Source of the DNA: Antilocapra americana
Taxonomy: Eukaryota > Chordata > Mammalia > Artiodactyla > Antilocapridae
Assembly: GCA_007570785.1 (NCBI GenBank)
Contig: ML662442.1
Span: forward strand, 63,265,392-63,329,391
Direction of reading: 5' to 3'
DNA length: 64,000 nucleotides
The position numbers and the translations under genes were made by a program. How positions within the stretch are numbered: the stretch's first letter is position 1; the number at the start of each line of letters is the position of its first letter. The notes under the pieces are model-generated. The model was not told the origin of the DNA. It saw only the letters and a list, made by a program, of their open reading frames with translations, and made no database searches. Below are positions 10,796-21,240 of this stretch, one piece after another.

Positions 10796-11222
10796 GTTCA
10801 CAGATAGTGACATTTATTATTTTTTTATACAGATTGGAACTAATTGCTTAAATTCTACATCTTCAAGAAAGTACAGCAAAAAATCTTTCTCACAGGTGTC
10901 TGTGAAAATAAAGTACAAAGGACATGTATCTTATTTAGATACAACTACCAATGTATGCATATATGTCACTTAGAGATATAAGAACTAATATAGACATTAT
11001 AGCTTTAGGTATAAAAAGCTATAATTCTCCACAACTGTCCCTTAAATCAGACATTTCCAGTGTCACAAAGCACTCAATTTTTTTTAACCACCTTGACTTT
11101 TTAAAGTGTACACTTCAGTAGAGTTAAGTATGTTTACATTGTTGGGCAATGGAGATCCCTGGCTTTTAAAGTCAAGGGACTTGCAGACCCAGAGAGCAAA
11201 GCTGATACCAAAACCTCTAGAA
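10796..11222. other. intronic sequence, no feature recognised
   Basis: AT-rich sequence between exons 5 and 6 of SAMD3, with no repeat or exon that I can name. Confidence 0.4.
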
Positions 11223-11345
11223 CAGTGTTTCTCAACCCTGGTTGCACATTAGAATCATCTGGGGTACTTTTAAAGATGCAAAGCTTTCTTCTTCAGATCA
11301 ACTAAATCAGCATCTCCTGATGTGCAGCCAAAGTTGAGAACTGCT
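11223..11345 (+). mobile_element. MER5-like nonautonomous hAT DNA transposon
   Basis: It starts CAGTGTTTCTCAACCCTGGT and ends with the inverted counterpart GTTGAGAACTGCTG, the terminal inverted repeats of MER5A-type elements. Between them are the AGAATCATCTGGGG and CTAAATCAGCATCTC type blocks. It is short and carries no transposase. Confidence 0.85.
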
Positions 11346-12000
11346 GCCCGGAACACCGGCAGGATCTTTTTTAGTCAGAACAGCAGAGCCATGAGAGAAT
11401 CAGGTGAGGCTGCGGGTCAAGACCTCAAAACGACACAACTTCTCCATGGGTCTAAACAAAGGCAAGAACCACTCTAGTGATGAAAGCATGGGTGTAGGCG
11501 CAGTCACAGCTTCTCTTTCTAGTATGGCATCTCTCGAAGATCCTTCCTAGAGACTCACGGTTAAACATAAGCTTCCAGATAGCTTTGAGAGAGAGATTCT
11601 GATCATCTTTCTGGAGGATAACATAGAGAAAGACCAAAGAGGAAGATGGGGAGGGATGAACAGGTGGAGCACAGAGGATTTTTAGCACAGTGAAAATACT
11701 GTATATGATACAGTAATTATGGACACATCTGTCTAAACACATGTAGAATGTACAATGCCAAGAGTGAACCTTACTGTAACCTACAGACTTTGGGTGATTA
11801 TGATGTGTCAGTGTAGGTTCATCAGTTGTAATGAATTACCTCTCTGTGGGGGATGTTATAACAAGGGATGTTAATGTAGGGGCAAGGTCTATTTGGGAAA
11901 TCTCTGTATCTTCCTCTCAATTTTGATGTGAACTTAAAACTGCTGTAAAAAAAAAAAGTTGTCTTTTTTTTTTTTAAAGAAGACATAGGAACACATAAAA
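11346..12000. other. intronic sequence, no gene recognised
   Basis: The 96-codon minus frame at 11452-11742 has a cysteine-rich end but no recognised domain. A short A-run and T-run pair at 11948-11976 could form a hairpin. Nothing else is assignable. Confidence 0.4.
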
Positions 12001-12195
12001 ATCATCAAAAGAAAACAAAAGCAGAGAAAGAAAGACCAAAACTAAGAACAAGATGGGGACTGAGAGTAAGAGACAGAAGAGATGGTCAAGGGAAGAGAAT
12101 TAGAGAGATCAGACAGAAAATGACAGAGGAAGAGAAACAGATAGACCTAGATAGGTAGAGAGAGAGACTGAGGAAAAGGGAATGAGGCCTGAAAT
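12000..12195. repeat. purine-rich (GA-rich) tract
   Basis: Nearly 200 bases of strongly purine-biased plus-strand sequence, with many AGA, GAGA and AAAG runs. It lies about 70 bases left of SAMD3 exon 5. On the transcribed (minus-sense) strand it is a pyrimidine-rich tract within the intron. Confidence 0.75.
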
Positions 12196-12266
12196 TAGTA
12201 GACAACACAGGGCTCTTATTTTAAGGAGGGTTGAGAGGAACCGAATGGTGCCACGTGGTCACTTAC

Positions 12267-12351
12267 AAAGCCACAGCCGTCCTCATCCAGGAAAGGGTGG
12301 GCCTGCAGCAGGGCATTGACCACGCCGTTATACTGCTGGGTGGTGGGGTAC
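12267..12351 (-). CDS. SAMD3: SAMD3 coding exon 5 (residues 181-209)
   Basis: This 85-nt exon has acceptor GCTGAACAG before G at 12351 and donor GTAAGT after the TTT codon ending at 12267. The first base completes codon 181 (CT|G, Leu). It is followed by YPTTQQYNGVVNALLQAHPF and an acidic LDEDGCGF end. The match to SAMD3 is close throughout. It sits only 473 nt from exon 4. The frame read through the donor is intronic. Confidence 0.95.
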
Positions 12352-12472
12352 CTGTTCAGCGTGATAAGGAGGATATTTTTCAGTTCAAGCAGCCCGTGTT
12401 CCTCCCCATGAGTCCAAATTACATTCACTTTTCTTCAAATCTTTCTATGTGATAATGTAGACACTCAAATAA

Positions 12473-12686
12473 GGGCTTTCCTGATGGCCCAGTGGTAAAG
12501 AATCTGTCTATCATGCAGGAGATACAGGAGACCTGGGTTCGATCCCTGAGTTGGGAAGATCCCCTGGAGGAGGAAATGGCAACCCACTCCAGTATTCTCG
12601 CCTGGAGAATCCCACAGACAGAGGAGCCTGATGGGGTAGTCCATGGGGTAACAGAAGAGTCAAACATAACTGAACATAGCACACGC
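12473..12686 (+). mobile_element. Bov-tA SINE inside the short exon 4-5 intron
   Basis: The full-length head begins GGGCTTTCCTGATGGCCCAG and the body ends with the TAACTGAACATAGCACACG block. It occupies about 45 percent of the 473-nt intron between exons 4 and 5, antisense to the gene. Confidence 0.93.
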
Positions 12687-12824
12687 ATTCACAGATTGGG
12701 CAATGTTGGCCTTAGGACCAATCTGTCATGCAAAATCTGAAGAGAATGGGTTCCAAATGATTTCAAGTCTATTCTGGAAACATCCCCTCTCCCAAGGCAG
12801 CAAGTCTGCCCTGTTATTACTCAC

Positions 12825-13010
12825 AGTGAGCCTTCCAGATACTTGGTCAGGTCTGCCTGGAGGAACTCAATGATCCTTATCCTCATGCTGTGATCAGGAC
12901 ACTTCTGTTCTGCTAGCATGCACTTGACATCATAAGGAAACTCTGGTAAGACGTAGGACTTAGTCCAGTGTAAGGCTTTATTCCTTGCTAGAATGTGTCT
13001 CACATTCCTT
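12825..13010 (-). CDS. SAMD3: SAMD3 coding exon 4 (residues 119-181)
   Basis: This is a 186-nt exon with acceptor TTTCACAG and donor GTGAGT. Its first base completes an Arg codon (AG|A) and its last two begin Leu 181. It encodes RNVRHILARNKALHWTKSYV, then the cysteine-containing PEFPYDVKCMLAEQKCPDHS and RIIEFLQADLTKYLEGSL. This is strongly SAMD3-like and probably forms mostly helical structure after the SAM domain; that structural statement is inference. No stop or frameshift is seen. Confidence 0.95.
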
Positions 13011-13087
13011 CTGTGAAATAAAAAACACAAAGAGTGAAATTCTATTTCAAATATATGCAACTTATTAATTCTCTACAGTCTGAGAGA

Positions 13088-13232
13088 ATGGTTGGATGGC
13101 ATCACTGACTCAATGGACATGAGTTTGAGTAAACTCCAGGAGTTAGTGATGGACAGGGAGGCCTGGTGTGCTGCATTCCATGGGGTCACAAAGAGTTGGA
13201 CACAGTTGAATGACTGAACTGAACTGAACTGA
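13088..13232 (+). mobile_element. BovB LINE 3' terminus
   Basis: It contains the GGTTGGATGGCATCACTGAC block and the GGACAGGGAGGCCTGGTGTG block, and ends in the repeated GAACT terminus. It is the last 145 bp or so of BovB, in the intron next to exon 4. Confidence 0.9.
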
Positions 13233-13835
13233 TACCCTGAGAACTGATGATAGAACCACCTTCTTGAGATCTAAATATATGGACGTCATCAACCCATTTT
13301 CTATCCAGTCATCTATGTGCAAATGTTTGAAGGTTCTTCAAGTATCTCTTGTTTTCTTTCCCTTTGCACACACACAACTACTTGTCATTCTGGAAAAAAT
13401 ATCGTAACAACATAGGCTATAGAAGGCAGTCTGAAGTTGGGAAGAATGTTGATCCATGTATAGGAGGCAATAGGTAATGCATAGCTTAAAACTGAACAAG
13501 ATATCTAAGGAAAAGAGAGTAAACTGAAATTCAGCAAAGCAAATGAGGCATGTGATAAAGTCTTACTTAGCATCTGATTCAGAAAATTCTTCTAATTATT
13601 TTATTTGGCTGCAAATAAAATTAATTTATTAATTCTAATTAATGTATTATTATTTATTTCACTACAATAAATAATATTGTAGTGAAGTACAAGAGTAACT
13701 TAATGAGTCAGTTTAGTTGTTCTTGGCTATTTTAATAAGGTAAACTAAATTTAAAATAGTCTTGGTCTCTAAATTTAAAATAACTATTAGATATTCTGAT
13801 CCTCTCAAATGAAGTTTCTACAAAAGGCTACAGAA
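13233..13835. other. intronic sequence, AT-rich, no repeat recognised
   Basis: It contains a short AT-rich inverted stretch around 13610-13690 (TTAATTTATTAATTCTAATTAA and nearby). No exon is seen. Confidence 0.45.
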
Positions 13836-14062
13836 AATGATACCTATATAAAGCACATCAGTGGTTGCCTGGGGCTTGGGATGGGAGAGGAAACTGACAG
13901 AAAACTGGACACCAGGGAATTTCTTTAGAGTGATGAAAGTGTTCCAAAATGGACTGTGACAAGGGCTGCACACAGGCATAAATTTGCTAAAATTAACTGA
14001 GCTGTATACTTTAAATAGGTGAATTTTATGTTATGAAAGTTAAGTCTCAGTAAGTTTGTTTA
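13836..14062 (+). mobile_element. old L1M 3' end
   Basis: The order GTGGTTGCCTGGGGCTTGGG, GATGAAAGTGTTCCAAAATG, GTATACTTTAAATAGGTGAA, then a tail resembling AAGTTAAGTCTCAGTAA is the typical 3' end of L1M/L1ME elements. It is decayed and non-coding. Confidence 0.75.
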
Positions 14063-14101
14063 TAAAATTAAACATCAGAACCACTTTAAAACCTTAAATT
14101 C

Positions 14102-14227
14102 AGGGACTTCCATGGTGGCCCAATGGTTAAAACTCTAACTCCAATGCAGGGGGCTTAGGTTTGCTCCCTGGTTGGGGAACTAAGATCCCACATACTGTGT
14201 GTGAGGTTCAGCCAAAAAAAAAAAAAA
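14102..14227 (+). mobile_element. CHR-type SINE
   Basis: It starts AGGGACTTCCATGGTGGCCC, has the GGGGAACTAAGATCCCACAT block at 14175-14194 and ends in a poly(A) at 14214-14227. Confidence 0.92.
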
Positions 14228-15737
14228 TACACGTAAAACCTTAAAATCAGTGATTGATCCAGTGTGTAAAAACTAAAATTTTCAAGCAAGTTACCGGAGG
14301 CAAGAGGTAGCATTCAGTTCATTTCACTAATAGGACTGATTGGAAAGGAAGTGAAGTAATAGAAGCAAGTCAAGCAGAAGACAAAGACAGAAAGATTTCC
14401 TAAATTAACCTAAGTAGGTTAATCTTCTGGCACAAACATGGACTCCTTAGTAGCCTAAACAAAATTCCGATGAGCTTTGAAAGACCAGGCTTCCTTTAAA
14501 ATTTTAGGTCATATTTTGTAAGAATGCAAGAGATACAACAAAAGATGAGGAATAAAGGAAATTGGAGAAAGAATTCTGCTTTCTTTTCATGATAAGATCT
14601 TTCTCCTTTCTTCCCCTTTGGCAATAACTATATTGGTGGTGAAAACACATCCTGGCTAAAACAAGCACACTGATAATTCAACACTTGATTCAATACAGCA
14701 ACAGGCAATTCCCAGAAGAAATTTGCGCCTCAGTCCAAACTATTTTCCAATATGTTCCTCTCTTATTTCGTTCATTCATTCAAGCAATATTTATTGGGAA
14801 GGTATTAGGGGGCAATTACTCATCTACAACCCCTATTTCCTTTCTTATCCTCTTATTTCTTTCTCCCATGATCTCTCCTTTTTCTACTTAGACCAAGATT
14901 CTAAAGTAGTGGAAAGTTTCATTGGCTGTATTTTGTGCCTTCCCAAGATTTTTGAAAAGTGCTGTAACTGTGCAGGCATTAAATTTGGTTTCAGTATAAC
15001 ATTTTAACATCTATCTCCTTTCCCTATGAGTTTCAAGTCTATTTAACTGCATGACCCCTCTAGACTTTTGAGGTTGCTAGTCTTATTTAGTATCTCATCA
15101 ACGAATAACTTCTACATTCCAATGCTATAAAATAAGTCTTGAGGCCATTTTTATCTTCTTGCTCTATATATGTCTTTTCTCTTCAACATCATGGTAAGAA
15201 CTATATATATATATATATAGCATGTTCTTATTTCTGTCAAACGCCTAGAATGTAACTAGACACATATAGGCTCAGTCAAAGCCAGACAGTCCATCTTGCT
15301 CCTAATTAGACAAAACCAGAGGCAACAAATTTCCTTTTTTTTATGTTGAAACAATTTAACAAGATATTTTGGAAGTGAACAGAATACAAAGTATGCTAAC
15401 TAACACAAGTCAAAACTAATATTATACAGAATACCAGAATCAGACATTTAAAACACACTCTAATTGAGTGCAGGTAACTGCAGGCACAATCACCACCTAG
15501 TCATAAAAATATTAAAATTCAATATTTGCATTGGATTTTAAAAATCTTTACTCTGAGGTTATGATTACTCATATTATTGAGACAGAGTTGAGTGGAACAC
15601 CATAGAAGTCATCTCAAAGTAAGAACATGGAGCAGAAAACAATCCCAAACTAAGAGGATGCTGATATTTCTGCTTCCACTTCAGAGTCAGTGCCCTTTAA
15701 CAAGATAATATCAGAAAACGAAGATCTTTAATTCAAT
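14228..15737. other. intronic sequence without recognised exon
   Basis: About 1.5 kb of mostly unique, AT-rich sequence. A TTCATTCATTCAAGCAATAT phrase at 14770-14789 resembles the tail of an old MIR/L2-class repeat. A TA microsatellite lies at 15202-15219. The two overlapping plus frames at 14685-15007 match nothing I know. Confidence 0.45.
15202..15219. repeat. (TA)9 microsatellite
   Basis: A perfect TA run of nine units within otherwise unique intronic sequence. Confidence 0.85.
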
Positions 15738-15838
15738 GGGTTGCAGCCCTGGGTTCACAGTACAATCATTTGGAAAGCTTTTAAAACATGTTAATGGATA
15801 GGACTGATTCCTAGTCTAACTGAATTAGAGTCTACTGC
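15738..15838 (+). mobile_element. MER5-like DNA transposon remnant
   Basis: It follows the order of MER5A: an ATCATTTGGAAAGCTTTTAAAA block, then CTGATTCCTAGTCTAACTGA and AATTAGAGTCT. The termini are decayed. Confidence 0.6.
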
Positions 15839-15965
15839 ACTAAACACGCAGTGTCTGTGTAGACTTTATATTTGTAATAAGATAAAACTAACAATAAACT
15901 TAAGCTGACACATTTGATAATTATCAATATTATTACTGCAATATGTGCCAATTTAAAAAATTATG

Positions 15966-16172
15966 AGGGACTTTCCTGTTGGTCTAGTGGCCAAGACTCT
16001 GTGCTCCCAGTGTATGGGGGCCAGATTTGATCCCTGGACAAGAAACTAGATTCCACATGCCTCAATCAACAGTTTGCATGCTGCAAATAAAAGATCCACA
16101 TGACGTAAGGCCTGCGTACTTCAACTAAGACCTGATGCAGCCAAATAAAAAAATAAATGTTTTTAAAAAAAT
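15966..16172 (+). mobile_element. CHR-type SINE, full body
   Basis: The head (GGGACTTTCCTGTTGGTCTA) is followed by the longer CHR body, including AAGATCCACATGACGTAAGG and AACTAAGACCTGATGCAGCC, and an AAATAAAA tail. It is diverged from the shorter CHR copies. Confidence 0.88.
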
Positions 16173-16800
16173 TATGATAGAGGTTCTCATGAAGAAGCTT
16201 ACTGACTGTAAAACTTTGTTTAACTTAAATAAGGATGAAAAATCATCTAATTATTTTTATTCCCAAGGAACAGACAATATGGACCTCACCTAAGATAAGG
16301 GAGATGGCCCTATGTAGAAAAAGGCCAATGGAGTTCCAGCTTTTTAAGGAAAAGTCTTAACATACAGAAATAAGAAGTTGAGCCTTGGTAGGGAGCAGGA
16401 GAGACATACATTTGGGCAAGGACTACTTGTTTTATAGACAGGGTATATAACTTACTCAATAATTAGGACAGCTCATAATATAGTCCAAATTTGTGTGCCA
16501 TCTTATTATCAGCTAGCATCCAACGTTTTTTCTGAGATCCAGCCAAGATTCAAGCCTTCTAAATCTCCAGGACACACTATGTATGTGTCAACAGTTGTTT
16601 CTCTCACCCCAAATGCCCTAAGCTTCCTTTATTCTTCTAGGTTCATCTTAGGTCTTCTCCCCAGGTAGATTCTCTTCCCCTCTCTCCTGGCTCTCTGGTG
16701 GTCTTTCTTGTCTAAATCCCCCATGTGGCCTGGTCCAGCACTGGCCCCGTGGGTACTCAACTATGTCTTGTTTTCTTACCTGTTTTGATTTCCCTAATGC
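16173..16800. other. intronic sequence, no feature recognised
   Basis: No repeat landmark and no supported exon. The minus frame at 16648-16830 runs into the following SINE and is not gene-like. Confidence 0.45.
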
Positions 16801-16807
16801 CACTGTC

Positions 16808-17070
16808 AGGAGAAGGCAATGGCACCCCACTCCAGAACTCTTGCCTGGAAAGTCCCATGGACGGAGGAGCCTGGTAGGCTACAGTCCATGGGGTCTCAGA
16901 GAGTCAGACATGACTGAGCAACTTCACTTTCATTTTTTACTTTCATGCATTGGAGAAGGAAATGGCAACCCACTTCAGTATTCTTGCCTGGAGAATCCAA
17001 GGGATTGAGGAGCCTGGTGGGCTGCCATCTCTGGGGTCGCACAGAGTCGGACACGACTGAAGCAGCTTAA
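16808..17070 (+). mobile_element. Bov-A2 SINE (two Bov-A units)
   Basis: Two successive Bov-A bodies are visible, one from GGAGAAGGCAATGGCACCCC and the other from GGAGAAGGAAATGGCAACCC at about 16953. They are joined by a CACTTTCATTTTTTACTTTCATG linker. This is the dimeric Bov-A2 structure lacking a tRNA head. A similar copy lies at 53846-54125. Confidence 0.92.
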
Positions 17071-17090
17071 CAGCAGCAGCGACAGCAGCA
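17071..17090. repeat. CAG tract at the Bov-A2 tail
   Basis: CAGCAGCAGCGACAGCAGCA follows the SINE end, the usual Bov-A2 tail microsatellite. Confidence 0.85.
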
Positions 17091-17099
17091 ATGCCATTG

Positions 17100-17275
17100 T
17101 AGAATGAAACAGTTGTTCAACAGTTCTGTAACGGTTCTAGAACTGTAACTGCTATAGAGTTATAGCTATTTAGGAATAGTTCTATAACAAAAATGTTATA
17201 GAAAGTTTCAGGAACATTTGAGAGAGATGCAAAAATATTAAATATAACATTCTATAACATAAACAAAGATAGTCA
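17100..17275. repeat. degenerate short repeats around a GTTCTATAAC-type unit
   Basis: Variants of GTTCTGTAAC, GTTCTAGAAC, GTTCTATAAC and ATTCTATAAC recur about six times in this short stretch, in both orientations because the unit is nearly palindromic. No known family is recognised. Confidence 0.6.
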
Positions 17276-18715
17276 TAAGTTCCCTAAACTTGTGTTTTCA
17301 CACATGAAATTGACATCTTTTGAAAAGGGGAGTTCTGTTCTATTAAAAACAACCCACTCATGATCAAGGAACCGTTGACTAGGAAGGCATCAAGCTGACG
17401 TGCTAGCAGAGAAAAGTGTGACATCACTAAGTCCTCAAGTTTGAGATATGAAAAGATGTGGAACCCAAATGCAAGAGAGGCAGATCTGGGGATTGGGGTT
17501 GAGTCCTCTGTACACACAAAGGATACCTAAAAATTAGACTGTGGCTACGCAAACTTCATAATAATCAACCACTACTGAGAAAACCCTTCCAAAGAAGTTT
17601 TCTAACCAGCCTTTAGCTACATCCCATGTGGGTTCTTAACAGAACCAAGGGCAGAGTTCATGTCACATTCAACTGAATTCTGGTTGACTTTTGGAGTCAT
17701 GGTCATGAATCAGGTCTACTTCCCTAAAATTTGGACCACAAATGACACCTTTCTCTAGGGGTCCCCAGCTTGGAGATAATCTGTTACCTTGAGGGACTGT
17801 GGTGCTTTTCTTGTCCTATAAAATGGTATTGCTTTCCAGTCCTTAAAGAAGAAGAGCATGAGACAAGTGGAAGCCTTTGTTGTGAAGAACAGCCATTCTC
17901 ACCACCAGGCTTGGTCTTCACATGTAAAGAACCCCCTCTATCAGAAGTAGCATTCCCAGCATCGAAAGAAAAAGCAGTGACAAATACTGTGCTCTCCAGG
18001 GACTTAATGGAAAGTAGAGATGTGGCTGGCATCAGGCACTGTGCTATAACAGAGACAGACAGACACCTCTCAAATCCTCCCTGTCCTTGGTTGCCAGTGA
18101 GAGATTCAAGGACCCAGGAACTTCTGGGGTCTTGACTAATCAAGAAAAGAAGTATAAAACAAATACATCTTTTATTTCTCCCTGGTCCCAATTCTTCTTG
18201 GTATTGACAGATGGACAAAGACCCAGAAATGTGACCTTACCCTCAATATTTACACTTATTAGCATGACAGTCACAAAAACAGATCTCATAGAGCTATCAT
18301 GTCTTGGTCCCTCTTTTTCTTTTTTATGAGACATTGCCTATGCAGGTGTTGTACTACAATTTTGTAGTTCATAATTATCAAAATTGGGTGGTTCAGGGCA
18401 GCTTTTTATTAATCCACCTGTATACTACTAGGTTTTTGAATCCTGACTTCATGTGAACAGTTTACATCCTCAGAGCATCTGCTAAATAGAGATAAGCCTG
18501 GAAAACTCACTTTTCAAATCTGGCCCACAGTGCTGGTTTTATGTGACTTTTAGGGCCAAAAAAAGAGACCGACTTAGTCTTGTCCCAACTGTGTGCCATC
18601 TAGGCTGTGATTTGCTATTCCTCAACCATGTAGCTTCATACAAATAAAAGTTTCCTATTTTTAAGGATTCAAGCAACTCTATTTATACCAAAGTACCATT
18701 AAACCAGGTGGCTTA
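17276..18715. other. intronic sequence with long open frames on both strands
   Basis: About 1.4 kb without a recognised repeat. A plus frame (17770-18135, 121 codons) and an overlapping minus frame (17784-18218, 144 codons) are both open, which suggests GC balance rather than coding. Neither resembles a known domain and neither fits the SAMD3 exon order. Confidence 0.4.
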
Positions 18716-18716
18716 A

Positions 18717-18990
18717 GGGGCTTCCCAGGTGGCACAATGGTAAAAGAAGCTGCCTGCCAAGGCAGGACATGTAGGAGATAACAGTTTCAATCCCTGGTTT
18801 GAGAAGATGCCCTGGAGTAGCAAATTGCAACCCACTCCAGTAATCTTGCCTGGAAAATTTCATGGACAGAGGAGCCTGTCCATGGAAAATTTCAGGAAAA
18901 TTTCATGGACAGGCTACAGTTCAAGAGGTCACAAAGAGTCAAATACGTATCAGATATGTAGTTGATCTGACTGAGCAACTACACGCACAC
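18717..18990 (+). mobile_element. Bov-tA SINE with internal rearrangement
   Basis: It has a normal head (GGGGCTTCCCAGGTGGCACA) and mid-body. At 18856-18920 it carries repeated and inverted copies of a TTTCATGGACAG / CTGTCCATGGAAA segment before the body resumes. The tail is also diverged. Confidence 0.85.
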
Positions 18991-19189
18991 ATCCTGATGG
19001 CTTCAAGAACACACATTAATTTCTCATGGCTACAGAGGTTGGATGTCCAGATCAGGGTGCCAGAAAAGTTGGGTTCTTGGCAAATGTGCTCTTCCTGGTT
19101 TACAGAAGACTGTCTTCCTGCTGTGTCCTTACCTGCCGGAGAGCAAGTTAGCTCTCTGGTCTCTTTCCTTTTTATAAAAAAAGAATATT

Positions 19190-19305
19190 GTTTTTGGCCG
19201 TGACCCACAGCAAGTAGGATTTTAGTTCCTTCATCAAGGATCGAACCTACGCCCCCTTGCAATGGAAGCATGCAGTCCTAACCACTGCACCACCAGGGAA
19301 GTCCT
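19190..19305 (-). mobile_element. CHR-type SINE
   Basis: It is in reversed orientation, from TTTTTGGCCGTGACCCACAG to the head end ACCACCAGGGAAGTCCT. The GATCGAACCTACGCCCCCTT block marks the reversed B-box region. Confidence 0.88.
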
Positions 19306-19504
19306 GTGAGCCTCTTACAAGGACACTAATTCCATCCATGAGGGGTCTATGCTCAGGGCCTAATTACTTCCCCAGAGCCCCTCCCTCCAAATAGCATCAT
19401 ATCGGGATTAGGGTTTCAACATATGAATTTTGGAGAGACGCAGCATTTAATCTATGGTACACCCAGAAATGCCTTGCTGCTACTGCAAAGGATAGTCCTA
19501 AGCA

Positions 19505-19640
19505 ACACTAGCATCACTTAGGGTGCCTGTTAGATATGCTGGATCTCAGGTCCCACTCCTGACTTACTAAATTAGAACTTTCATTTTAATAAGATTCCTG
19601 GGTGATTTTTAATTATATTGGAGTTTGAGAAGCACTGGTA
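19505..19640 (+). mobile_element. MER5-like DNA transposon remnant
   Basis: It contains CAGGTCCCACTCCTGACTTA, TTAATAAGATTCCTGGGTGA and the closing TGAGAAGCACTGGTA. These match the MER5A order with the right terminal repeat preserved. Confidence 0.75.
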
Positions 19641-19689
19641 TCGGGCCCTGATATATTTCATTTATGTCCTCCAGGAAATTCTAATGTAC

Positions 19690-20225
19690 AGTCAGTTACA
19701 GAGCACTGTCCTGTCCATTGGCACAGCACAGGGTCTTCTTGCCTCCTTAATAGCACCCCACATCATTTCCAGCAAGTCCATTTTCTCTGCCTCTATCTCT
19801 CACATTCCAAAATCACATATTCCAAATAGAATGTTCTATTCAATTTCAGGTGCCTGTACCTTCGTCCATGCTGTTTGCTTTTCTGGGAATGTTCTTTTCT
19901 TCTCTTGCTCCATTTTTCTTCAGATGAAATTCAAATTATGTTTCAAATCCACCCCCCTCCACCTTCACTTTTTGAGAAGACGTCCCCCAGGGACCTTCTT
20001 CATACTTACTTCCCTAAAAGTCTCATTTATCTTTCTTCTGTGCTATTTCTATACCCTGTGCATTTCTATTTCTGTGTCTCTTTCTCAATATTGCAGTTAT
20101 TAACTTCTGTATCCTTCTTGTCAGAATCTGAGTTCCCCTATGCAAGGACAAAATTGCCCCCACTTCACCCACTGTCTATATAATATCTAGTTCATGGTGT
20201 ATATTCAATAACTTTTGGACTGAAC
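19690..20225 (+). mobile_element. L2 LINE 3' fragment
   Basis: The order GCTGTTTGCTTTTCTGGGAA, then a pyrimidine-rich body and TGGTGTATATTCAATAACTTTTGGACTGAA, is the typical L2 3' end. The frames at 19618-20103 and 19875-20183 are pyrimidine-rich L2 sequence, not genes. Confidence 0.75.
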
Positions 20226-20399
20226 AAAGGGAAGACGAGACTAGAAATCAAGTTTACTTTGATCTCTCTGAAGACTTTCTATTAGTTAATAAGAATGAGC
20301 AGGAGTCAGAGAGCTATTTATCAGTCACAACAGCCTAGTTTTCCCTGAAATTACTGCTTGCTGCATCCAGATATCCTCCACTGAAGGAAATTTCTGTTC

Positions 20400-20745
20400 T
20401 AACTTGATGAGCCAGTGTTCCTCATTTCATTTCATTTGGGTCTCTGCTCAAGCAACATCTAGTCACAGTCAAAAGGCTGCCCTGAAAACACCCTTGAAGC
20501 TTACACACACATGCACTTACACACACCATTTCCTCTATTTCCCTCTTTTTTCTTTGCCTGAGCACTTAAACATATCTATAATGTCATAGGTATTTATTAC
20601 TTCCTCGCTATTAGAATGAGAACTCTGTGAGGTGGGAGGCTTGGTCTGCTTTGCTCCCCACTGTATTCTCTGTGCCACCCGGGGCCTGGCATCCAGTAAG
20701 CACTAGATAAATGTTTACTATGGAATGAATGAATGGACCCTGACT
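20400..20745 (+). mobile_element. second L2 LINE 3' fragment
   Basis: GGGTCTCTGCTCAAGCAACA is followed by CTATTAGAATGAGAACTCTG and the terminal GGCCTGGCATCCAGTAAGCACTAGATAAAT with GAATGAATGAATG. This is the classic L2 terminus. It may be a separate insertion from the copy at 19690-20225. Confidence 0.8.
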
Positions 20746-21240
20746 CAGGCAAGAAATCATTAAGTCAGCAGTTCCTAAGGTGGGTCCTGTGATGTTAATA
20801 GATGTTACCCAGAGAAAGAATTTTGGGCCAGACAGTGTGAAGTGGGTTTTCTTACTGTGGGATGCTTTATAGCATTTACTAGGTCACTGTACACTGGGAA
20901 TCTCCAGTCAGGGACTAGCCTTGGAAAGTAATACGTCTGAAACACACAAAACTCAGGCACGGGTGTTCTATACACCTGTAGGGTGGGAGATGTGGGATGT
21001 AGCACTGCACTCTTGTTTCACTGACCTGGGATTCAGCATCTGAATGTGACAGTGTATCACTTGGGTGGTCTTGGTGCACTCTGAACCTCCCTTGTTATGT
21101 GATGGATAGGACGCACACACAAGGGTGCTGCTCCTTATTTTAGCTGCGCATGTGGCATTGCCTACAAACAATATGTCAAGTGTGGACCTACTGACATTTG
21201 CCCTCTTGAGAACAGGCAGGCAGGTAAGATCATTCTACAG
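20746..21240. other. intronic sequence, no feature recognised
   Basis: Two minus frames (20805-21005 and 20968-21171) are short and unmatched. No exon with SAMD3-compatible phase is seen. Confidence 0.4.

Noticed and set aside
19618..20183. 161- and 102-codon plus frames
   Set aside because: Pyrimidine-rich L2 sequence; composition explains the open frames.
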